From NCBI GenBank assembly GCA_001931905.2, contig MSJI02000811.1:17586-63028 (forward strand): a stretch of DNA of 45,443 bases, read 5' to 3'. Positions 30,258 through 39,952 of the stretch are shown here, one piece after another (positions within the stretch are counted from its first letter, which is position 1; each line of letters starts with the position of its first letter). The notes under the pieces are model-generated. The model was not told the origin of the DNA and did not search any database. It worked only from the letters and a program-made list of their open reading frames with translations. The DNA is from Cladosporium sp. IMV 00045. Lineage: Eukaryota; Ascomycota; Dothideomycetes; Cladosporiales; Cladosporiaceae. The position numbers and the translations under genes were made by a program.

Positions 30258-33200
30258 TCAATTGCCAACCGCCTGACTCAAAGCATTAACCCGATAATTC
30301 TCACTCCTCTCCACCAGCTCCGCGTGCGTCCCCTGGTCCACACACCTTCCCTCCTCGATCAGGAAAATCACGTCCGCCTTGCGGATCGTATACAGCCTAT
30401 GCGCGATCGCCACGACAGTCATGCGCAGCCGCGCCGCCGCTTTCTCCAGCCCGTCTTGCAGTAGACGCTCGGATTCGGCGTCCAGCGCGCTTGTCGACTC
30501 GTCAAGGAGCAACAGGCGCGGTTGACGGATCAACGCGCGTGCGATTGCGAGACGCTGTTTCTGTCCGCCTGACAGCCTGTCGCCGTTCGGTCCGCAGTCG
30601 GCGTCGTACCCGTCGGGCAGCTCAAGGATCGTGTCGTGGATGTTAGCAAGCTTGCATGCGTCTTCCAGCTCCACTTGCGAGGGCGTGTGTCCCGGTCGTG
30701 CGCCTAGGGTGAGGTTATAGCGCACGCTGCCGTGGAAGATGACGCTCTGCTGGGGCACGTAGGCGATTTCGTCCCGGAAGGAAGTGTCACTGACGTTGTA
30801 GGCGAGGTCGCGGTTGTTGACGTGCACGCTGCCGCTTGAGGGCTGATATAGCCGCTCGATCAGCGAGATTATTGTCGATTTGCCTGCGCCGCTGGGCCCG
30901 ACGAGTGCGGCGAATTGGCCTGGGCGGATGGAGAGAGTCAGACCGTGCAGGACGCGGGTGTCTGGGCGAGCTGGGTAGGAGAACTTAACGTCCTTGAAGG
31001 CGATGCTGGCGCCGCTGCCGGGGGACGGGGATTTCTCGTTGGGAGCAGAGGCTTCGATGTCCGCTGGAGGGTCAAGGGAGAAATTCTTCGTGGACCCCAA
31101 CTCGAGCACGTTAAGCAGTCGACGAGTGGCTTGCAGAGCGCGGGAAACGTCTGGCGCGAGTGCGAAGGCCTGGCCCCAGAGCTGCGAGCTAACGAGGAGC
31201 GCCAGCTGGACGATGAAGAATTGCGTTTGAGTGTACTCTCCTGCGGCAATGCGAGTCGATCCCCACCAATACGCCAGGGCGTATAGGAAGTTGCTGAGAC
31301 CATAGCCTACGGCGAGCCAGAGGTTCGCCCATGCGCTTTGTTTGGTCACCTCACGCATAGGCTCGCGAAGAGAGCGACGGTAGGTGTTGAGGATCTCGTG
31401 CTCGAGAGAGAAGCACATGACGGTCTTCATCGAGTTGATTGCTTCGATCGTGATGGCGTTGGAGTTAGCGAAGGCTTCCAAGTGGCGCTCTTCGAAGGTA
31501 GCGACCGTTGTCACGCGCATGTATCCCGCTCCGAGGAGGAGCGGAACGACAGAAAGGCAGACGAGGGCAATCTTCCACGCGATAATGTGCGTCATGGTTA
31601 TCGTAGCGATGAGCGAAACGATGATAGACAATATCGTGCAGATCACAGAGCCAGCAAGACCGTTCAGTGCATTGCTGTCTTGTGAGATCAACCCGAGCAG
31701 AAGCGACGGGTTCCTGTCTTTTGACTCGTGCCAGGCCAAGTCTTGCTCAAGGATCGACCGCAGTGACAGAACACGGACCTTGTAGATGACTTGCTCCGCG
31801 ACCCAACCAAAAAGGGACCAGGACACGAAGTTTGCTAGGAACTCGACGACAGCGAGCATGAAGAACAAGCCACCGAAAAGCTGGCCGGCGTAACGAATAT
31901 CCTCTGGCGTCTCGCAGTAGCTAAGCTTGCCAACGACATTACCGAAGATCGCCGCCGATGCACAATATGTGCCGCCAATTATGACTGCTCCAGTCACAGC
32001 CAGGATGAGAACAAAAGTGTACGGCTGGAACAGGGCACCCATCGATTTGGCGGTTGCAGCGAACGACTCAGCCTCCTTCTTGGGGTGCTTTGCAGGATCT
32101 TCAGGCTCGACCTCTGCAGCTTTGTCTTTGGCGACATCTGCATCATCTGGAACGGAAGTTTCGATTGGCTCAGATTTCTCAGGCAATCTTTCAGTGGAGC
32201 CGGATGAAATTGATGAGACATCTCTCACTTCGTCTGCCGAGTCGCTGCCGCCGTTAACGTTCAAGCCTTGCAGGCGTACAAGTCCAGCGTAGGCGCCGTC
32301 AGCATTGAGCAAGTTGTCGTGCGTCCCTTGCTCGACCAGTCTACCCTGGCGCATCACAATGATGCTGTCCGCATTCCTGATGGTCGACAGCCGATGAGCA
32401 ACAGTGATGACTGTGCGGCCGACGGCGACTTTCTCCAACGCTCTCTGAATGCGAAGCTCAGATGCTGAATCGAGCGAAGCAGTGGCCTCGTCAAGAATGA
32501 GAATCCGCGGGTCCTTGATCAAGGCACGGGCGAGTGAGACTCTCTGCTTCTGACCACCGCTGATGAGGTGCCCTTTGCTGCCCACAGAAGTGCCGTAGCC
32601 TTCGTCGAGACGCTCGATGAATCCAGCCGCATCTGCCAAAGCCGCAGCATTGAGCGCAAGTTCGACAATTTCCTGTGCTTCCTTCTCGTAGGCTTGGGCA
32701 GCTAGTCGAAGATCCTGTCCATCACTTACGGCGGCAGCGATCTTTGCAAGCGATTCTCCCATGAGAGTCTGACGCAGATGCTTGTGCTTTGGAGAGTTGA
32801 TCAGACCTAGTGCAATGTTCTCGAGGATGGATCTGGCGAGGAGGCATGGTTCTTGTTGTACGAGACTGATCTGGCCGCGAACAGATCGCACAGCGAGGTC
32901 TTTGACATCGTGGCCGTCAAGCAAGACTTGCCCTTCGTCCGCGTTGTACAGGCGTGCGATAAGCCCCGTGACAGTTGATTTGCCACTTCCTGAGAGACCG
33001 ACGATGGCTGTTTGCTGGCCAGCTGGGCAGGTGAAAGACAGGTCTTGGAGTACTGGGTTGTCTGGTCGAGAAGGGAAGGTGAAATTAACGTTACGCAGCT
33101 CGATTTCTCCAGAGAATTCTGGCGCTCTGTCATTAGGATCTTCGACCGTACCATCGATGGAGGATGGGCGATTCATGTCAATTTCGAGTTTGCCGAATGC

Positions 33201-34385
33201 AACCGTTGCAGCATCGAAGCTTCGCAGGAATGGGGCCGCCTGGCTCAGAATGAGAGAAGCTAAGCAAGATCAAATTAGCGAATGATTAACATTGATTCCC
33301 GTGTTGGGGCTCGGAAACTGCATACCATCGACAAGAATCAGAATGACCGTGAAAACAGCGCCGACTGTGACGCCGGAGTTCTCAGACTCAATGGCATCCG
33401 CAATCTGTCTTGAACCTTGCCAGAACGCAAGAGCATTTGCTGAGAAAGCGATAAAGTAGAGAAGACCAGCTTGAACTGCCATCGCAACAGACTTGAGCAC
33501 ACCGGCCTTTAGACTCGGGCTGAGCTTGTTCACGAAGCTCTCTTCCAGCCTTGCATTTGCCGAGAATGCATGTACGATGGTCGTGTTGGAAAATGCTTCC
33601 AGGGCGATCGAAGATGCTTTGCCGGTGCTCTCCATCGACTGTCCGAAATACTTCTGCACGAAATATCCGCCGCCTAGGGCCATGATCAGGTAGGCAGGGG
33701 TCAAAGACACAAGCATGCCAGCCAGCTTCGGCTCCATTATGAATGCGACGACGTACGCAGCTATGAAGAATGAGACCGAGTTGATCACGATGCCGACCTT
33801 TTCGTTTGTGCCTTGTTGCACCGTACCGATCTCACCGGTGATGCGAGACGAGACCTCGCCGGCCGGCAAGGTGTCGAAGAAGGCAGCATCTTGTCGCAAG
33901 ATGGAGCCGAAGTACTTTTCACGCAGGCGCTGTGCTAGGCGTTCACCAGAAAGATTCCAGCAGAAGGTGTAGATGTATATGAGACCAAAATAGGCGATGC
34001 CGACGTAGACAATCAGGAGGATTTTGGAGTTGATGTCATTCTGGTGAGCCGAGGCTTCGCCTTCGCTGACCTCGCAAGTCGAAGAGTTCAATCCATCCAC
34101 CAACTGTCCGAAGACAATTGACATTACCGGAAAGGGGACACCAGATGCGATCGATGCGATGAAGCCAGTGAGAAGTATAGCGACATCTGGCATTGAAGGC
34201 TCGCCATATATCAACAGGCGAATGAACGATGTGGCTCGACGCCAAAGCTGGAGCAGCAAGCCTTGTCAGCGATTGAACGACACACATCACCAGACTGGCA
34301 ACAAACAGCACACGACAAGAACCCAGTAACAACATACCTTCGGCTGAGCATCTGCCTTTGCAGCCGCATTTTGCTTGCCTGCCAT
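30258..34385 (-). CDS. Full-size ABCB (MDR/P-glycoprotein type) ABC transporter
   Basis: Two tandem units of six-helix transmembrane domain plus nucleotide-binding domain in one chain of about 1323 residues. Three exons: 34338-34385 (MAGKQNAAAKADAQPK), 33326-34247 and 30258-33259. The introns are 34248-34337 (90 bp) and 33260-33325 (66 bp); the second restores LILVDASLILSQAAPF. NBD1 has Walker A GLSGSGKST (about 410-418), signature SGGQKQR and Walker B ILILDEATASLD. NBD2 has GPSGAGKST, SGGQKQR and LLLLDESTSALD. Both sites look catalytically complete. The linker between halves is acidic and Ser-rich. It is probably a plasma-membrane exporter. The gene diverges from an IroE/EstB-like esterase across a promoter with siderophore-type GATA sites. 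In A. fumigatus an ABCB gene (abcB) sits next to estB, so a siderophore-linked role is plausible but inferred. Confidence 0.93.
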
Positions 34386-34447
34386 TTCGACTGATCAGCC
34401 CTGCTGTGATGATGCTGCAGCGAGACTCATTCGGAGATCAAACCAAG

Positions 34448-34456
34448 ATCTGATAA
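34448..34456 (+). promoter_or_regulatory. ATCTGATAA, siderophore-type GATA (SreA/Urbs1) site 1
   Basis: Exact match to ATCWGATAA, 63 bp upstream of the ABC transporter start. This extended GATA motif is the known site of the fungal iron repressors SreA/SRE/Urbs1. Confidence 0.68.
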
Positions 34457-34615
34457 AAAGTCGAGACGAGACCCTTTCCCACCGCATCAGACCACACCAC
34501 CAGCCAACTCGAGCTTTTCTCTCTCCCAAGACACCCTCACCGATCTCGCAATGCAAGGCCCCGGTATAATGTCCACACTGACACACGGCGAGCAGACACG
34601 CTAATCAGATCCTGG

Positions 34616-34624
34616 TTATCAGAT
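34616..34624 (-). promoter_or_regulatory. ATCTGATAA, siderophore-type GATA site 2
   Basis: Reads TTATCAGAT on the plus strand, an exact ATCTGATAA on the minus strand. It is central in the divergent promoter. A near-copy (TAATCAGAT) lies 14 bp to the left. Confidence 0.68.
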
Positions 34625-34854
34625 TCTCGCCCAGCCCGCCAGCAGTTTTAGGGCTTCTTGGTACACCTTGGCAATGCGCGCTGAACGCGAGCCATCTCAA
34701 CACCTGGTACCAGATCACCAGCACGCTTCAAAAATGTAGTAGCGTGCCCTGAGGGAGATTGTTCGGTCTGATTCTTAGTCGTTCTGCTCTTGTCCTCTCA
34801 TGCGTCTCTGCCTTGCACGTTGCACGCCTTTCTCGACGCCCTGCATCCGACCTC

Positions 34855-34863
34855 TTATCAGAT
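34855..34863 (-). promoter_or_regulatory. ATCTGATAA, siderophore-type GATA site 3
   Basis: Reads TTATCAGAT on the plus strand. It lies 57 bp before the ATG at 34920 and inside the reading frame if the esterase began at 34800, which favours the later start. Confidence 0.62.
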
Positions 34864-34919
34864 CCAGCGTTGACCCAATCCATCCAAGAGTAACACCTCT
34901 ACGCTACTTCAGAACAAGC

Positions 34920-35890
34920 ATGTGTGCAGCAACCAAAATCAGCGAGCCTACCGGTGTCTCGCTGCCCAACTCAGAGCAATTCTATCTGGATTCAGAGCAA
35001 GGCAGCAAGTATCTGATTCAAGTGTCATGGCCACTCCACTGGCAGGATGTGAACACGACCGAGCGTAACCCAGTACCCGTAATGTGAGCTAGCGAAAGTC
35101 CCGCCCTGGCAATCGAGCTGTCTGCTCACATCAGAACAACAGCTATATCGTCGACGGGAATGCATTGTTCCTGACCGCAACGGAGATCGCGTGGCGGCGA
35201 GCAGCATCTTCCCACTTCTCCGGCGGAGGCATTGTTGTCGCTGTCGGATACCCATTGAAGCAAGGCAAACTCTACGATGCGCAGCGCCGAAGTCTTGATT
35301 TGACGCCTCCAGGACAAACGCCAATCGAAGGTTACGGCGGAGCAGACCAGTTCCTCGACTTTATCGAGGGACCCGTAAGGTTAGCAGTCAGAGAGCGACT
35401 CCCGAAGATCAGATTCTCTCGAGAAGCGCTCTACGGGCACTCATACGGTGGTCTTTTCGCTTTGCATGCAATCTTCACTCGTCCGAATGCTTTCGAGTAT
35501 TACATAGCCAGCAGCCCATCAATCTGGTGGAACAGCCGATGCATTCTTCACGAAGCGAAGAAGTTCCTGGAAAAGGTCAAAGCGATCGAAGAGTCCTCTT
35601 CTGACGAGAAGCTGCCGTCTTTGATGCTCACTTGGGGCTCTTTTGAGCAGAACCCTCCGCAGTGGGACAACGAGCCGCTCGATCATTGGGAAGCCAGGAA
35701 GCAAGTCGCTAAGGATCTGAGGATGGCTGACAACACGACCGATCTTTACAAGATGGTGCGGGAATGCGAGCATCTGAACAGCATCACTAGCTACGCTTAC
35801 GACCGCGAAGAGCACACGAGTGTCATGCCGTGCTCCTTGAGTCGGGGATTGACCACTTTCTTCGAAGACTGGCCTTTGCGTCGAGAATAG
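34920..35890 (+). CDS. IroE/EstB-like esterase (probable siderophore esterase), alpha/beta hydrolase
   Basis: Putative esterase family (PF00756-like, IroE/Fes type). Members hydrolyse ester bonds of tri-ester siderophores to release iron inside the cell. In A. fumigatus the related EstB acts on triacetylfusarinine C. One intron, 35084-35142 (59 bp), joins NPVPVI to YIVDGNALFLTATEIAWRR, the typical beginning of the catalytic core. The nucleophile elbow is GHSYGG, followed by SSPSIWWN, and EHTSV near the C terminus offers the His. From ATG 34920 the protein has 303 residues without a signal peptide, hence cytosolic. An upstream ATG at 34800 would add 40 residues but overlaps a GATA site. The substrate is inferred from family and context, not proven. 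Confidence 0.83.
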
Positions 35891-36683
35891 TTGGTCGCAG
35901 TTCGACAGAACTGTGAATTCTTCCACGCGTTGTAGCGACTTGTTATCTAGCTTCCTAAATCGGAAATCGATCTCTCCCAATATACAGCCATGATCGGCAA
36001 GGATCAAAAGTCTCGGCCCTGCAATTTAAGCACCGAGCATTCGTTACTTCGAAAATGCTTGCCCCAAAAAGCCAGACGTCCCTCTTCTTCCGCTCGTGTG
36101 GTGATCGGCGCCCAACCCCCAAACCCAACATCTGGGCAGAATCAATATCTTACGAGCAAACCGACAATCGGAGCGAAAATGACGATGGGCTTCTTCATGC
36201 AGTCCATGCGAGCCATGGCAGAGCGGGACGTGCCAAGATATTGCTGATTATCAGATAGTGGATCAAAGTTGCCAAGGGAGCCTGATGCTTCGTTTAGCGA
36301 GTCTTGGTATGGATTTCCTAGGGTCTTGTCGCCCTCCTTCTGCGACCCTCTTCCTCGCCTTCCGCTAGGAGGTATCAACGACGTATGGTCTGCTTTGGGT
36401 CCTGGCATGTTAGCGTGCAGGAGCAATTTCTTCCGCGTCTTGGGGCATGATTGTCACTGCGAGTGAAGACCCGCGTGCCCCCGTTGCCCAGCCTTTTGAT
36501 GGTAGACAAGAGAGTAGTATGCATGTGTGGAAGGGTTGGCAAAGAAAGATCGGCGAGAGTTTGGAAATGTCGTGGTTTCGTTCGCAGACGCGGCCGCATG
36601 AGTCTCGTTGCGGCTGTATATGAGTGCGATTGATGCCCTAGGAGTACTTTCTACATCATATCCCCCTGCACAACACCGAAAAA
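35891..36683. promoter_or_regulatory. Upstream region of the acetyltransferase gene
   Basis: About 0.8 kb between tandem plus-strand genes. It contains the esterase 3' flank and, at 36248-36256, a fourth exact GATA-type iron motif. Open frames here are short and unrecognised. Confidence 0.5.
36248..36256 (-). promoter_or_regulatory. ATCTGATAA, siderophore-type GATA site 4
   Basis: TTATCAGAT on the plus strand, about 430 bp upstream of the acetyltransferase start. Same motif as the three sites in the ABC/esterase promoter. Confidence 0.58.
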
Positions 36684-37334
36684 ATGGCCACCCGTCACGA
36701 TTCGTTCAACGCAAACACAATGTCGATCAAGGGACAAGCTACACTGCACACTGAGCGACTTGACCTCGTCCCTCTCCGCGCAGAGCACCGCCCACACACG
36801 ATGAAGCTCGACATGGACCCCGAAGTAATGAAGACGGTCGCTTTTGGCCGCCCTTTCACAGAGGACGAAGCCATCCAAGTGCACACCTGGTTGATGGAGA
36901 GTGCACAGAAACTCCCCGGCTACGGCTGCTGGGCAGGCTTCACCAAGGACGGAGGAGAGTTCGTAGGCTGGTGGATTCTCGCCGCCATGCCCGTTCCAGA
37001 TACTTCCGAGAACAAGGACGAGAAGACTCCAGAGCGCTTCGAGCCCGGCAAGACAGAGTATGGCTTCCGCGTTTCGCCAAAGTTCTGGGGCAAGGGCTTT
37101 GCCAAAGAGGGTGCGCGAGAGATGATTCGTCATGCCTTCCAGGACTTGCGGTTGGAGGAGGTCATCGGCGAGACCATGACTGTGAATGCCGCCTCGCGGG
37201 CTGTCATGGCCGGTACGGGACTCAAGCATGTTGACACTTTCTTCAACACTTACGACACCCCTCCAGCAGGAATTGAGGAGGGCGAGGTGCGCTATTCGCT
37301 CAAGCGAGATGAATGGCTGGCCAGCATTGCCTGA
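36684..37334 (+). CDS. GNAT-family N-acetyltransferase (RimJ/RimL-like)
   Basis: Single-exon 216-residue acetyl-CoA-dependent acetyltransferase. It begins with the typical TERLDLVPLRAEH strand. GFRVSPKFWGKGFAKEGARE carries the acetyl-CoA pyrophosphate-binding loop, and VNAASRAVMAGTGLKHV is the C-terminal signature of the RimJ/RimL branch. A later ATG at 36720 (MSIKGQ) is a possible start. RimJ/RimL-like enzymes acetylate varied amines; from sequence alone the substrate is open. Its place after an EstB-like esterase and an ABCB gene, with an iron-type GATA site upstream, recalls A. fumigatus sidG, whose GNAT product acetylates fusarinine C to TAFC. That makes it a SidG candidate, not an identification. 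Confidence 0.86.
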   Translation: MATRHDSFNANTMSIKGQATLHTERLDLVPLRAEHRPHTMKLDMDPEVMKTVAFGRPFTEDEAIQVHTWLMESAQKLPGYGCWAGFTKDGGEFVGWWILAAMPVPDTSENKDEKTPERFEPGKTEYGFRVSPKFWGKGFAKEGAREMIRHAFQDLRLEEVIGETMTVNAASRAVMAGTGLKHVDTFFNTYDTPPAGIEEGEVRYSLKRDEWLASIA

Positions 37335-38664
37335 AAAGGGCCATGACGACCTGGGCTCATGTCCGTTAAATCTCTTGGGCATCCTGGAAGCATATGCAGC
37401 AAGCAGAATGAAGCAATGAATAAAATCTTTACTGTTCACCGTCAGCACCTGCAAATTAGTCCATGTTGAACAATTCCTCGGGGCAAGACCTTTCGTCAAA
37501 CCTCGTCCTCGGGAAACACTTGTCTGGCTTGTCGATGTATGCAAGGACGCCGCGGTAAAATTGTCAGTCTCATCTTGACACAACAGCCTGCGCATGCCAC
37601 TTCGGCCATTAGCAGGGTTGCTCTCGCTTTTACGCATTCATTGATCGCTGGCCGAGGGCATCTTGATTTCTGCTCTGGAGGCTTTGCAGTGCGAAAGCTG
37701 CTCGACACCATGGCTTCGCCCATCCTGCTTTGCTGGGAAAGAGCCTCTAAGATCCCACCTCGTATGTGAATGGTAGTTCGATGACAGTCATCGACGACTC
37801 AAGTCTGCTCATTGGCCTCGACTTTGCAGTGAGATTGAGGCCAATGGGCCTTGCACATGTTTTAATCTAGCATCGCCATGGCGAAAGAAAACTCACATGC
37901 GAATGGGAATGTCAGTTCCGCGAGTTCGCAGGCGATGTGTTGGCTCCGGAAGGAACACAGCAAGTAATAATTGTTCTGGTGGCAGTGATCATGCCGATTC
38001 CATGGGAAACATGACGGAAAAGCAGCTCCAGCTCACGCTAAATCTGCAGTGCGGGAGACAAACGTTTGCTAGCAGCTGCACCAGTGCGACGCCAGAGCAT
38101 CATCGATTCTCCATTATTGCTGGTGATCAAGTCAAGTCATCTTTTCGGTAATCGACTTCCTCTTGGGAATGACAAAGTCTTCAGTCCTGAAAAATCGGAA
38201 GAAGCTGGTATGTTTTGGCACATGGGACGACTTCCAAGCGTATCTGCCATCTATATATATATATCACGCCTACTATCGATAAGAAGCTACACATATCATA
38301 GGCGCCGACGCGTATACCGGTAACTTCGTCACACAACATCCACTCGCATCTCCATTCACCCCACCGCCAACCGCCAGAAACGGTATATGCGCAGTCGCCC
38401 AAGCCAACCAAGTCCAACAGCCATTGGAGCCAGTCAACGCCAAACTTTACTAATCTTGCCGATCTCTCTCATCGTCGTGAGCTGGCTCGAAATGCAAAAT
38501 GCCCGAGACCTCACAGACGGGCCGTCGTCACCGTCGCACTTGGAGCTACATGTCCTTCGTTCCTAGTAGACACTACATGTCAAGCCTGATCTGCTCTACT
38601 TGAAGGCCTTCCCAGCATCGAGCCCTTCTCAGCACAAGCGATTTTCACTAGGAATCTTTCCGCT
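37335..38664. other. Intergenic stretch between acetyltransferase and peroxygenase
   Basis: About 1.3 kb. It contains a perfect inverted repeat (37810-37846), a 13-bp TA run at about 38252-38264, and the peroxygenase promoter near the right end. Small open frames have no motif. Confidence 0.45.
37810..37846. repeat. Perfect 10-bp inverted repeat, 17-nt loop
   Basis: CATTGGCCTC at 37810-37819 is mirrored by GAGGCCAATG at 37837-37846. It could fold as a stem-loop or bind a dimeric protein. Each arm contains CCAAT or its complement (ATTGG), so it could also be a pair of opposed CCAAT boxes. Confidence 0.7.
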
Positions 38665-39563
38665 ATGGGTGCAATCACTCAAAAGGCCACCAAGGTCATC
38701 ACCGAGCTCTTGGTCATGCTCTGGGATCTTGGACTGGCAATTCTCAACCTCGCTCTCCCCAAACGCGAATACGGCCATGTCGTCCCGGCTGGTGTTCCTG
38801 GACACCGAGGCAAGTGGCCTGCCTATGTCGCTCCTAGAGAAGGCGACTCCAGGTCTGCCTGCCCAATGCTGAATGCTATGGTAAGAGCCTTTCCATTTCA
38901 TTTCGCCCAATGGCAAGCTCTGCAGCCAGCTGACCCATCATTGCACAGGCTAACCACGGCATCCTTCCTCACTCCGGCCGCAACATCACTTTCCGCGACC
39001 TCAAGCGCACCATCCACGAGACCTACAACTTCGCGCCAACATTCTGCTTCTTCGTCCCGTCCTTCGCCGCAAACTTCCTCAACCGCTCCTACTGGTCCGA
39101 CAGCTTCGACCTCGAAGAGCTCAGCAAGCACAACGAAATCGAGCACGATGCCAGTCTGACCCGTCGCGACTCCGCCTTGGTCCCGGATCAAGGCAAGCCA
39201 GATCTCGAGCTCGTCAGGTGGCTCCTCGAGTGCGCCACTGGCAAGGGCCCTAATGGCGAGAAGCTTCTCACAAAGGCCGATCTCAGCAGGGCTCTGAGCA
39301 AGAGGAGGATCGAGGCTAGGAAGGAAAACCCGCAATACTCTGAGAGTCTGTTCCACAACATGTTCGGCAGCGCCAATTCGTCCACCATGTTGACCATTTT
39401 CGGCGGTCGCGTCGACGATTTGGTTCCCATGCTTACTGAGGAAAGATTCGCGGAGAACTGGGAGCCGAGGATCAAGAGCCATTATGGCTTGACCATGGCT
39501 GAGTTCAATGGCACCGTGTTGCCCGTAGAACTGGGTGTTGATACCGGCAAGAAGAAGCAGTAG
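38665..39563 (+). CDS. Heme-thiolate peroxygenase (chloroperoxidase / short UPO family)
   Basis: Heme-thiolate peroxidase (PF01328) that uses hydrogen peroxide to halogenate or oxyfunctionalise organic molecules. One intron, 38881-38948 (68 bp, GTAAGA...CACAG), joins CPMLNAM to ANHGILPHSGRNIT, the diagnostic block. The proximal thiolate ligand is C66 in SACPMLN, where the usual PCP is ACP. The EHD motif (137-139, EIEHDASLTRRD) marks the short UPO group. About 275 residues. The N terminus has a hydrophobic stretch (about 12-31) but no clear signal-peptidase site, so secretion is uncertain. It is convergent with a zinc-cluster regulator. The substrate is unknown. Confidence 0.9.
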
Positions 39564-39952
39564 ATGCTCCAAGCACGGATGCTGGCAACCGAGAAATATG
39601 CTGCTATGCTTCCGGAACTCTGCGGTCTGATTTGCCGAGACACGACAGGTGTGGAGTTGGAATCATGCCCCTATGACGAATGCGCTGCGTAACGGCAGTA
39701 ATTGATGATGATTTATTTCAGATGAAGAATGAAAGTACAATGCTCTGGATCAAGTCTGCTTCTCAGGCACTCAGTCCCCAGTCCGTTCTGACCTTTCTCA
39801 ATCATCCTCTGACATGATCGCGGCGCGAGGTAGTAATCTCGTCCAGATCACCGACTGACCTTCAAATGGATTTATCTTGCTCCCTCCCCCCATTCAAGCC
39901 GAGACAAGCACCGCCGTCAGCTATTCCCTCAGATCAATACCTTACTAACAAT
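39564..39952. other. Gap between convergent peroxygenase and regulator
   Basis: About 0.39 kb, presumably two 3' untranslated regions. Nothing else recognised. Confidence 0.4.

Larger units (their letters stand above)
34386..34919. promoter_or_regulatory. Divergent promoter, ABC transporter / esterase
   Basis: About 0.53 kb containing three exact ATCTGATAA motifs (entered separately) and one near-match at about 34602-34610. The whole layout suggests co-regulation of both genes by an iron-responsive GATA repressor. Confidence 0.65.

Noticed and set aside
36651..37637. 328-codon open frame antisense to the GNAT acetyltransferase
   Set aside because: It mirrors the coding frame of a recognisable GNAT gene, has no motif and no homologous feel; it is a shadow of the high-GC coding strand.
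38252..38264. TA dinucleotide run
   Set aside because: Only 13 bp; an ordinary simple repeat, recorded within the intergenic entry.
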